Source: Shewanella japonica (GTDB lineage: Bacteria; Pseudomonadota; Gammaproteobacteria; Enterobacterales; Shewanellaceae). Taken from it: a DNA stretch of 64,000 nucleotides. The stretch covers positions 665,001-729,000 of the forward strand of contig NZ_CP020472.1 of NCBI RefSeq assembly GCF_002075795.1. The letters are read 5' to 3'. Shown here piece after piece: positions 1 through 7,571 of this stretch. The number at the start of each line of letters is the position of its first letter. Positions within the stretch are counted from its first letter, which is position 1. Both the position numbers and the translations under genes were made by a program. The notes under the pieces are model-generated. The model worked only from the letters and a program-made list of their open reading frames with translations. It had not been told where the DNA came from and did not search any database.

Positions 1-5
1 GCAAT

Positions 6-500
6 ATGATTACGTTTACGACTAACTTGGGTGATATTTGCATTGAGCTTGAGATGGAAAAAGCGCCAGTCAGTTCAAAGAACTTCGTACAGTATTGTAA
101 AGATGGCTTTTATGAGCACACGATTTTTCATCGCGTGATTAAAGGCTTTATGATCCAAGGTGGCGGATTTACTGCCAAAATGAAAGAAAAACCAACTCGC
201 GATCCGATTGTAAACGAAGCTAACCGTGGTTTAAGCAATGTATTAGGCACCATTGCAATGGCGAGAACCGATGCGCCGCATTCAGCTACTGGGCAGTTTT
301 TTATTAATGTTGCTGACAATACCTTTTTAGATCATACCGCTACGACCAATAATGGTTGGGGTTATGCAGTGTTTGGCAAAGTGATTGCTGGTATTGAAGT
401 GGTAAAAGAAATTGAAAAGGCTAAGACAGCCACTATTGCAGGGCACGATGATGTTCCTAAAACGCCTATTATCATTGAAAAAGTCACGATTGCAGAGTAA
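6..500 (+). CDS. ppiB: Peptidyl-prolyl cis-trans isomerase B (cyclophilin)
   Basis: Cytoplasmic cyclophilin that catalyses cis-trans isomerisation of Xaa-Pro bonds during folding. The 164-residue length and lack of a signal peptide fit PpiB rather than exported PpiA. The active-site block FHRVIKGFMIQGG lies at residues 41-53 (Arg43, Phe48, Gln51) and the GQFFIN block at 96-101. The ATG lies five bases from the window start, so its promoter and ribosome binding site are outside. A strong terminator follows. Family assignment is secure. Confidence 0.96.
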   Translation: MITFTTNLGDICIELEMEKAPVSSKNFVQYCKDGFYEHTIFHRVIKGFMIQGGGFTAKMKEKPTRDPIVNEANRGLSNVLGTIAMARTDAPHSATGQFFINVADNTFLDHTATTNNGWGYAVFGKVIAGIEVVKEIEKAKTATIAGHDDVPKTPIIIEKVTIAE

Positions 501-544
501 GGCTTGTTTGGCTGAGTGAGCATTGTCTTAGCTTTTCTGAAAGC

Positions 545-579
545 ATGTATCGAAAGCATACGCCTTCGATACATTTTTT
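545..579 (+). terminator. Rho-independent terminator after ppiB
   Basis: A 10-bp perfect stem, ATGTATCGAA pairing with TTCGATACAT, with a 10-nt loop, runs into six T residues. It ends the ppiB transcript before the next gene. Confidence 0.85.
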
Positions 580-632
580 ATTTCAATGTCATTGTGCTAG
601 CGCCGAACGAACAAATATAAAAGGAAGCTCAT

Positions 633-1424
633 TTGAGCCTTACACCACAAGATAAGCTGCAGCTTGCTCAAGCAAAACAGTTACTCGATAACCCGGGACT
701 TGCGGCTAAGATGACCGACTTTATTGGCACGCCAATCGAGAAAGGTTTTGCTATGCTGCCGAAAACCGTGAGTGAAGGGATTGGCAAGGTGACGCAAGCG
801 GCGTTGATGAAGGCATCAAGTGCGGCGTTATTTACCATGAAAGATGTACCGGGCGAGCAATCATCTGATCGCTGGCACAAATTAGGTGTGGCAGTGAGTG
901 GCGGTGTTGGCGGCTTTTTTGGCTTATCAGCATTGGCACTGGAGTTGCCTATTTCAACGACTATTATGCTGCGATCCATTGCGGATGTTGCTCGCAGTGA
1001 AGGCGAACAGCTCACCGATGTGCAAACTCAATTAGCTTGTCTTGAGGTTTTTGCGCTGGGTGGTGAGTCTAACGACGATGATCAAGCTGAAAAAGGCTAC
1101 TTTGCGGTGCGAACCGTTATTGCAAATTCACTGGCTGAAGCTGCTGAGTACGTTGCCGCAAAAGGAATTAGTAAAGAGGCTGGCCCTGCCATGGTGAAAT
1201 TAGTGGCAGTGATTGCAGAACGATTTGGGGTACAAGTCACTCAAAAAATGGCAGCGCAGGCAGTACCTGCAATTGGCGCAGCTGGTGGAGCAATCATTAA
1301 TACTTTGTTTATTGATCATTTCCAAGACATGGCAAGAGGCCATTTTATTGTGCGCCACCTTGAGCGATCGTATGGTAAGGAGCAAGTGAGATTAGCTTAT
1401 GACAGTTTGCTGATCGAAGGTTAA
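633..1424 (+). CDS. EcsC family protein
   Basis: A 263-residue protein resembling the EcsC family, named after a Bacillus protein linked to ABC transporter function; its biochemical role is unknown. It has no signal peptide. A glycine-rich hydrophobic stretch around residues 87-127 (GGVGGFFGLSALALELP) and another near 210-225 could associate with membrane. The start is TTG, supported by AAGGAAG about seven bases upstream, with no better ATG nearby. It stands alone between the ppiB terminator and a gene starting 188 bases downstream. Confidence 0.8.
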   Translation: MSLTPQDKLQLAQAKQLLDNPGLAAKMTDFIGTPIEKGFAMLPKTVSEGIGKVTQAALMKASSAALFTMKDVPGEQSSDRWHKLGVAVSGGVGGFFGLSALALELPISTTIMLRSIADVARSEGEQLTDVQTQLACLEVFALGGESNDDDQAEKGYFAVRTVIANSLAEAAEYVAAKGISKEAGPAMVKLVAVIAERFGVQVTQKMAAQAVPAIGAAGGAIINTLFIDHFQDMARGHFIVRHLERSYGKEQVRLAYDSLLIEG

Positions 1425-1612
1425 AACACGTTAAATAGCACTTCAGCATTAACTTCTGAAATGACCAACAGCTTGGAACTCACTCCTTTCTTAAGTCCAT
1501 AATTAATCGTAACAATTAAACTGTGTGAACTTTCATCAAGACTCGTTATCTTAATAACATAAGCAATCATTAATGTTGACGTTATTACAAAATCAAAGGA
1601 TACGATTTCAGG

Positions 1613-3241
1613 ATGAATTTAATTAATCGAACCAGTTTGAATACGCTACTGGCAAGTTGCACAGGTCTATTGTTAGCTGCTCACTGTCAATCTATCGCTG
1701 CTGAAACCTCGTTTACTCCTCAATTTACCGCTCATCATATTGATGCTGATTTTGAGCTAACTCAAGGCATAGTGAGTGCCAACATTCTTGAGCATCAAGG
1801 CAATGAATTAATTGCTGTAGGTGTTGATGATAATCACGAACGTTGGTTAGCTATTTATGGTTTTGAGAATGAGGCATTAGTGCAGCTTGATAAATTAAAG
1901 CTCTCAAAAGATATATATAGCTTTGATATTAATGAGCTAGAACCAGCTAAAGTCTCAGGTTCTAATCAAGCTGAAGTACTTACTCAACAGCTCTTTTTCG
2001 TTACCGATAATGCCTTACTGCAATATTCACCAGCGCAAAACACGTTGTTAGTATCAACGACTGAACCTAATGAGTCATTAGACTCCGTTGATGCTATGCC
2101 CAACCAAGGTTCGCTTAAAAAAGTGGCAGATATTCAGTCTATTTCTGTGACGACGCAAGCTGATTATATTTCTCGCGGCAATTTCGTGATTGATATTAAC
2201 AATGATGATATTGCCGATATTCTTATCAGTGACTTTAGAGAAACGGCTGTGCTTTTAGGCCAAGCTGATGGTGGATTTATCCAACAATCTTTACCCCTTC
2301 TTCCTGTGGTTGAGCTTAAAAATAATGGGGCAGAATATAGTCATGCCAAGCTGTATAACAGTGATATGAACTTTGATCAGCGCGATGACATCATTAAGGT
2401 TGGTGAAGGCTCACTTGAAGTCTATTACCAACAAGAAGATGGGCAGTTTTCTGAAATCGCAGAGTTTATCTCAGTCAGCCAGCCGATCAGTGGTGTTGAT
2501 TGGTGGAATAAACGTGATGCCTATGGTGAGAATTTAGATCAAAGTGATTTGCTCTACCGCAAAGTTGAGCGCATCGGTGATGTGAATGGCGATGGCATCA
2601 GCGATCTGGTGGTGAGATACACTAAAAGCTCAGGCGTACTCGATAGAGTTAATGATTATGAAATTTACTTAGGCATTAACAACAATGGCAAGTTAACCTT
2701 CCCTCGAGAAGCAAACACCACCATTAAAGCGGATGGTACGCTAACAGGCTTACGTTTTGAAGATCTTGATAATGATGAAGTTGATGAAGTGATTGTCGCA
2801 GGTTTTGATATTGGTTTGTCGCAGATCGTCAGTGCGTTATTGTCTGGCAGTATCGATCAAGATGTACACGTTTTTAAAATGAATGATGCCAGTATGTTTG
2901 CAGACAAAGCCAATGTCAGTAAAGAAGTTGAGCTGAGTTTTAGTTTAACCTCAGGCCAAAGTGGTGAACCAGTGGTTGCTTTAGCGGATATTAATGGTGA
3001 CGGTTTTAAAGAGTTATTATTGTCAGATGATAATGAAGAACTCGATATTTACTATGGTCAAGCGGGTAGAGAGCCTTTTAAAAAGCGCGCCGAAGAATGG
3101 TCTGTAACTATCCCTGTTGAAGGGGCCATGTTATCAGCGGTGGATATTAATGCCGACGGTAAAGATGATTTATTGCTTAAATTTGGCAGGCAAGATCCTG
3201 AAAATCTACAGCGCCGTTTTAGTGTGTTAATTGCCAATTAA
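1613..3241 (+). CDS. Secreted FG-GAP/VCBS-repeat protein
   Basis: Exported 542-residue protein with an N-terminal signal peptide that probably ends at SIAAE near residue 31. The body carries at least six aspartate-rich calcium-binding type loops: DINNDDIADIL, DMNFDQRDDII, DVNGDGISDLV, DLDNDEVDEVI, DINGDGFKELL and DINADGKDDLL. These are typical of FG-GAP/VCBS beta-propeller repeats, which in other proteins mediate surface or ligand contacts. No catalytic domain is recognisable, so a specific role cannot be given. It is monocistronic, with a terminator 33 bases after the stop. Confidence 0.82.
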   Translation: MNLINRTSLNTLLASCTGLLLAAHCQSIAAETSFTPQFTAHHIDADFELTQGIVSANILEHQGNELIAVGVDDNHERWLAIYGFENEALVQLDKLKLSKDIYSFDINELEPAKVSGSNQAEVLTQQLFFVTDNALLQYSPAQNTLLVSTTEPNESLDSVDAMPNQGSLKKVADIQSISVTTQADYISRGNFVIDINNDDIADILISDFRETAVLLGQADGGFIQQSLPLLPVVELKNNGAEYSHAKLYNSDMNFDQRDDIIKVGEGSLEVYYQQEDGQFSEIAEFISVSQPISGVDWWNKRDAYGENLDQSDLLYRKVERIGDVNGDGISDLVVRYTKSSGVLDRVNDYEIYLGINNNGKLTFPREANTTIKADGTLTGLRFEDLDNDEVDEVIVAGFDIGLSQIVSALLSGSIDQDVHVFKMNDASMFADKANVSKEVELSFSLTSGQSGEPVVALADINGDGFKELLLSDDNEELDIYYGQAGREPFKKRAEEWSVTIPVEGAMLSAVDINADGKDDLLLKFGRQDPENLQRRFSVLIAN

Positions 3242-3273
3242 CGCCGATTTTTCATTCTAGTTTATAAACAAAT

Positions 3274-3300
3274 TAGCCAGCATTACTGCTGGCTATTTTT
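3274..3300 (+). terminator. Rho-independent terminator after the FG-GAP gene
   Basis: A perfect 9-bp stem, TAGCCAGCA with TGCTGGCTA, and a 4-nt loop precede a T-tract. Confidence 0.88.
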
Positions 3301-3480
3301 ATTGGTCGTTGTTCAAATCTTTATCGATTTAGTGGTGCTTGTTTAAGCTAATGATAAGCCTACTCTTTGCCTGAAGCTGGCGTTATATTAGGTTTTGCTG
3401 AAAGTGATCAACCTCAAATAAACAGATAAAGATCGTAAAAATCGGTTTTGCTTTTCGATGATGAGCGTAAACTAACCTTA

Positions 3481-3503
3481 AACATGTAAATAAAATACAT
3501 GAT
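3481..3503 (+). promoter_or_regulatory. Candidate NsrR operator upstream of hcp
   Basis: An inverted repeat with CATGTA at 3483-3488 and TACATG at 3496-3501 sits in a T/A-rich core. Its pattern of ATG, central T, AAAT and CAT at fixed spacing follows the gammaproteobacterial NsrR consensus, in which ATGCATTT faces AAATGCAT. It lies 25-47 bases before the hcp ATG, where a bound repressor would block transcription. hcp is a known NsrR target in related bacteria; binding here is inferred. Confidence 0.65.
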
Positions 3504-3527
3504 TAGGTAGTCATCAGGAGAAAGGCA

Positions 3528-5186
3528 ATGTTCTGTATTCAATGTGAGCAAACAGTGAGAACCCCAGCAGGGAATGGTTGTAGTTATTCGCAAGGCATGT
3601 GCGGCAAGCTAGCATCGACGTCAGATCTACAAGATCTGCTTATCTATATGTTGCAGGGCGTATCGGCATATGCTGTAAAAGCGCGTGATTTTAATATTAT
3701 CAATACTGAAATTGATACCTTTGTACCTAAAGCATTCTTTGCCACGTTAACTAACGTGAACTTTGATGATGAACGTTTAATGGATTACGCCTATCAGGCG
3801 CAAGATTACCGTAACGAATTAAAAGCGGCTTACGAGCAAGCGTGTGCCGACAATGGCGTAGAGCCTGAAGCTGTTATTGCACAAGGTTCACTAAACCTTG
3901 CTGCTTCAAAACCTGAAATGTTAGATCAAGCGCCATTAGCACTGCCAAACCGTGGTGACGTCCACGAAGATATTCTTGGCCTTCGTTTATTGTGTTTATA
4001 CGGTCTTAAAGGCGCAGCTGCTTATATGGAGCATGCGCGCGTATTAGAACAAACCGATGCTGATGTTGCTGGTGAGTTCCATCAAATCATGTCTTTCCTT
4101 GGTGAAGATTCAGTTGATGGAGACAAATTATTTGGCACGGCGATGGAAATTGGCCAACTAAACTACCGCGTTATGGCGATGCTTGATGCAGGTGAAACTA
4201 GTGCATTTGGTCACCCTGAGCCGACTGAAGTGAACACCAAGTCAGTTAAAGGTAAAGCGATTTTAGTGTCTGGTCATGACATGAAAGATCTTGAGCTTAT
4301 CTTGCAACAAACAGAAGGCAAGGGCATTAATGTGTTTACTCACGGCGAAATGCTACCGGCTTTAGCTTATCCAGAATTTAAAAAGTATCCGCACCTTGTG
4401 GGCAACTACGGTAGTGCATGGCAAAACCAGCAACGTGAATTCGGCACTTTCCCAGGCGCTGTTGTGATGACATCTAACTGTATTATCGACCCTAACGTTG
4501 GCGAATACTCAGACCGCATCTTTACGCGTAGCATTGTTGGTTGGCCTGGTGTGACTCACGTTGAAGGTGAAGACTTCAGCGAAGTGATTGATAAAGCATT
4601 AGAGCTTGAAGGATTCACTTATGATGAAATCCCTCACAAGATCACTATTGGTTTTGCTCGTAATGCCTTAATGGAAGCTGCACCTACAGTGGTTGAAAAT
4701 GTGAAAAATGGTTCAATTAAGCATTTCTTCTTAATCGGTGGTTGTGACGGTGACAAGTCAGAGCGTAGTTACTTTACTGACCTTGCTAAATCAGTGCCTG
4801 ACGACACCATTATCCTGACACTTGGTTGCGGTAAGTACAAGTTCAACAAACTTGAGTTTGGCGACATTAATGGGATTCCTCGCTTATTAGATGTGGGTCA
4901 GTGTAACGATGCTTACTCTGCTATTCAGTTAGCATTAGCGCTTAAAGATATCTTTGAGTGTGACATCAACGAGCTACCATTAAGCCTTGTTCTATCTTGG
5001 TTTGAGCAAAAAGCGATTGTGGTGTTATTAACCCTATTATCGCTTGGTGTTAAAAACATCCGTACCGGTCCTACACCGCCTGCTTTCTTAACTGAAAACT
5101 TGGCTAAAGTGCTAGAAGATCAGTTTGGTTTACGTAATACCACTGATGTTGAATCAGATCTTAAAGCAATGATTAAGGCAGCTTAA
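3528..5186 (+). CDS. hcp: Hydroxylamine reductase / hybrid-cluster protein
   Basis: Cytoplasmic iron-sulfur protein of the Hcp family, which reduces hydroxylamine in vitro and acts in nitric oxide detoxification and S-nitrosylation in enterobacteria. The N-terminal cysteines C3, C6, C18 and C25 give the C-x2-C-x11-C-x6-C spacing of the E. coli-type protein. The 552-residue length is normal. Hybrid-cluster ligands are seen in segments such as GGCDGD and [19 protein letters not shown] precedes the ATG. It forms an operon with hcr 88 bases downstream and sits behind a candidate NsrR site. Confidence 0.96.
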   Translation: MFCIQCEQTVRTPAGNGCSYSQGMCGKLASTSDLQDLLIYMLQGVSAYAVKARDFNIINTEIDTFVPKAFFATLTNVNFDDERLMDYAYQAQDYRNELKAAYEQACADNGVEPEAVIAQGSLNLAASKPEMLDQAPLALPNRGDVHEDILGLRLLCLYGLKGAAAYMEHARVLEQTDADVAGEFHQIMSFLGEDSVDGDKLFGTAMEIGQLNYRVMAMLDAGETSAFGHPEPTEVNTKSVKGKAILVSGHDMKDLELILQQTEGKGINVFTHGEMLPALAYPEFKKYPHLVGNYGSAWQNQQREFGTFPGAVVMTSNCIIDPNVGEYSDRIFTRSIVGWPGVTHVEGEDFSEVIDKALELEGFTYDEIPHKITIGFARNALMEAAPTVVENVKNGSIKHFFLIGGCDGDKSERSYFTDLAKSVPDDTIILTLGCGKYKFNKLEFGDINGIPRLLDVGQCNDAYSAIQLALALKDIFECDINELPLSLVLSWFEQKAIVVLLTLLSLGVKNIRTGPTPPAFLTENLAKVLEDQFGLRNTTDVESDLKAMIKAA

Positions 5187-5197
5187 TCAGCTGTATA

Positions 5198-5228
5198 CGG
5201 TGATATAGGCTATCAGCTTGTATCACCG
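5198..5228 (+). other. Intercistronic hairpin between hcp and hcr
   Basis: CGGTGATA at 5198-5205 can pair with TATCACCG at 5221-5228, an 8-bp stem with a 15-nt loop. There is no following T-tract, so it is more likely to affect mRNA stability or coupling than to terminate. Confidence 0.4.
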
Positions 5229-5274
5229 ATTTACATCTCTAGTTATTTATCATTGACCTAGTGAAAGGTGCCCT

Positions 5275-6507
5275 ATGAGTTCATCAGGATTTTCATTTTC
5301 TGCAGCACTATCTGCGGTGCAATCAACAAAAGACGAGATCAAAGACTCAGCTGAAAAAAACAAAACGGTATCGGGTTTTTCAATGTCGAATGCACTCGCA
5401 AGCACTGCTAAGAAATCGGCTGCATCGCTTAATTCTGATGCTGAATTTTTAGCTGCAGATAATTGGCAACGTGGCGATATAAAGCTTCGCTGTGTAGAAA
5501 AGTGGAATGAAACTCATGATGTCGTTAGTTTTCGCTTTCAAGGCTTAACGCCGGTTAAGTTTAATTACAAACCAGGTCAATTTATTACCTTAAAACTCGA
5601 AATTGATGGCGAGATGGTTTATCGCAGTTACACCATGTCATCTTCACCTTCACGTCCCTATTCTATAGTGGTCACCATTAAGCGTATTCCAGGTGGCAAA
5701 GTATCAAACTTTGCCGCTGATAATATTAATGAAGGTGATGTTATCTCTGCATTAGGGCCTGATGGAGTCTTTAACCTTGTCGATTTGAAGGCAGATAAAT
5801 ATCTATTTTTAAGTGCTGGCAGCGGCATAACACCTATGTACTCAATGTCTCGTTGGTTACTCGATACCAAAGTCGGTAGTGATATTGGCTTTGTGCATAG
5901 TGCAAGAAGCGAACAAGACATTATTTTCGCTGATACGTTAAGTACGATGGCGCATAGAAGCTCTAAGTTTAATCTGAATTACCTTTTAGAGTCGGCACCT
6001 GAGCTTGTGGATGGGGTTAATCACACTGCTAATGACTGCAGAATGTCAGGCCGCTTCGATATGGCAAAGCTTGCTCAGCTGGTACCAGACTTTATGGAGC
6101 GGACTATTTTTGTCTGTGGGCCAGAGCCTTATATGGTGGCGGTAAAGTCACTGGTTGAAGCCAGCGGCTTTAGTATGCTCAACTTTCATCAAGAAAGTTT
6201 CGGTGGTCCAGTAAAACCTGCAGTTAAGGTAAGTCATGCCAATAGTGACAGTGGGTTTATGTTGAGCATTGCTGATAAATCGATTTCCTTATCGGCTGAT
6301 GACACCTTACTTGATGGGATTGAATCTGAAGGGTTACCGATTATTGCAGCTTGCAGAAGTGGTGTTTGCGGGGCATGTAAATGCCAAGTCACATCAGGGA
6401 CGACCGAGTCGAGCAGTACAATGACGCTGACTCAAGATGAAATAGCAGCGGGTTATGTATTGGCGTGCTCAACTAAAATTACTTCAGATGTGACATTAAA
6501 AATCTAG
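5275..6507 (+). CDS. hcr: NADH oxidoreductase Hcr, electron donor to Hcp
   Basis: FAD- and 2Fe-2S-containing reductase that passes electrons from NADH to Hcp. Domains in order: an unusual N-terminal extension (about 1-65), an FAD-binding barrel with YRSYTMSSSPSRP near residue 123, an NAD-binding domain with GSGITPM and VCGPEPYM, and a C-terminal plant-type ferredoxin domain with CRSGVCGACKC plus a later cysteine in LACS. At 410 residues it is longer than E. coli Hcr (about 322), mostly because of the serine/alanine-rich extension, which contains two related segments, GFSFSAALSA and GFSMSNALAS. AAAGG lies six bases before the ATG. Confidence 0.93.
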   Translation: MSSSGFSFSAALSAVQSTKDEIKDSAEKNKTVSGFSMSNALASTAKKSAASLNSDAEFLAADNWQRGDIKLRCVEKWNETHDVVSFRFQGLTPVKFNYKPGQFITLKLEIDGEMVYRSYTMSSSPSRPYSIVVTIKRIPGGKVSNFAADNINEGDVISALGPDGVFNLVDLKADKYLFLSAGSGITPMYSMSRWLLDTKVGSDIGFVHSARSEQDIIFADTLSTMAHRSSKFNLNYLLESAPELVDGVNHTANDCRMSGRFDMAKLAQLVPDFMERTIFVCGPEPYMVAVKSLVEASGFSMLNFHQESFGGPVKPAVKVSHANSDSGFMLSIADKSISLSADDTLLDGIESEGLPIIAACRSGVCGACKCQVTSGTTESSSTMTLTQDEIAAGYVLACSTKITSDVTLKI

Positions 6508-6533
6508 TTAATGATTCACTCGCAATTAAAACA

Positions 6534-6560
6534 AAAAAGTCAGCAAATGCTGACTTTTTA
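6534..6560. terminator. Bidirectional terminator between hcr and the DUF2956 gene
   Basis: AAAAAGTCAGCA and TGCTGACTTTTT form a perfect 12-bp stem with a 2-nt loop. It is flanked by A and T runs, so it can stop both convergent transcripts. Confidence 0.88.
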
Positions 6561-6578
6561 TTTTTTTTGAGAGTGAGT

Positions 6579-6914
6579 TTAAATGTTTAAGTTGCCATTT
6601 AATAAGGCATAGATTAAAAATCCCACCCAGCTCGCTGCCAGTAATATCCAAGGGAACTTAGGCGATGAGGTCGGCGCTTCAGCGATAAACTCAATTTCAC
6701 TCGTTTCTTGGCGTGACTTGGCTTTTAAGTCTTGCTTACGTTGTTTATCTCGGCCGCGGGCTTTTGCCTTTTGCTGCTTTTTATATTCCGCAATGCCTTT
6801 TTCGATACCTTGAGCAATTAACTTAGTTTGCTCTTTGGTTTGCGATGGTTTTTGCGTGGCTTTGGCCACTTTCATTGCTTCGTTTTGGGTTTCTTGAGAA
6901 ATCTGCTTCGCCAT
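6579..6914 (-). CDS. DUF2956 family membrane-anchored protein
   Basis: A 111-residue protein matching the DUF2956 family of gammaproteobacteria, function unknown. The first two thirds are highly charged and likely helical, rich in lysine and glutamine (for example EYKKQQKAKARGRDKQRK). The C-terminus is one membrane helix, FPWILLAASWVGFLIYALL. This suggests a cytoplasmic basic domain tethered to the inner membrane. It is transcribed convergently to hcr. Confidence 0.8.
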   Translation of the reverse strand: MAKQISQETQNEAMKVAKATQKPSQTKEQTKLIAQGIEKGIAEYKKQQKAKARGRDKQRKQDLKAKSRQETSEIEFIAEAPTSSPKFPWILLAASWVGFLIYALLNGNLNI

Positions 6915-7072
6915 TATGCCTACAAATACAGTGTTGAATTCTTAAAGACACTATACCGAATCTTGAGTGGGAACTTAAATTGTAGATTAATTATTGTTAA
7001 ACCATGAGCTATCGCACGAGTGGGCACGCCGCTTTATCGTAAAATGGATTTTTCAATATAAGGAATCGTTAA

Positions 7073-7348
7073 ATGTCTGACTCTATTCACGGTCGTAATG
7101 TTATTAAGTTGATGAAAGCGCAAAACACGCCACAACCACATCAGCAATGGCTTGCTCTTATGGCGCAAGAGTTTGGCGAAAATGCAGAGTTTCATACCTG
7201 TAGAGCCAGTGATATGAATGCGGCTCAATTAGTTGATTTGTTTATCAGCAATGGGCGTTTAACCGAAACAGATGCTGGTTTTGAAATTAATCAATGTGGA
7301 CATTGTGCAGGTAAAGAGCACGGTGAAGAAGGTCATTCGCACGATTAA
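7073..7348 (+). CDS. YecH-like small metal-binding family protein (DUF2492)
   Basis: A 91-residue protein resembling E. coli YecH. The N-terminal two thirds (SIHGRNVIKLM, FHTCRASDMNA) are conserved in the family. The C-terminus is a likely metal site with CGHC followed by a His/Glu-rich tail, GKEHGEEGHSHD. No enzymatic role is established for the family. AAGGA lies eight bases before the ATG and a terminator follows closely, so it is monocistronic. Confidence 0.82.
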   Translation: MSDSIHGRNVIKLMKAQNTPQPHQQWLALMAQEFGENAEFHTCRASDMNAAQLVDLFISNGRLTETDAGFEINQCGHCAGKEHGEEGHSHD

Positions 7349-7381
7349 TTGAGACAAAAATCAGTTTGATTATTCATAAAG

Positions 7382-7403
7382 CCAGTCTCTGACTGGTTTT
7401 TTT
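7382..7403 (+). terminator. Terminator after the YecH-like gene
   Basis: CCAGTC and GACTGG pair with a 3-nt loop and are followed by seven T residues. Confidence 0.82.
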
Positions 7404-7571
7404 GTGGGGGGAAATAATTTAAGTGGATTTTTTAATAGTGACGAATTCGCTGATTTAAGTAGGCATATTCATATCCTCATAGCACTTAAGGATTTTTATT
7501 TACTTAAGACATTGATGAACTACCTTTTGCCTGCTTAAATTGTAAGCAACACAGGATGCGGGAAATCATGG

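Noticed and set aside
3398..3411. FNR/EtrA-like site upstream of hcp
   Set aside because: The right half ATCAA is good but the left half CTGAA matches TTGAT poorly, so it falls below what I would annotate.
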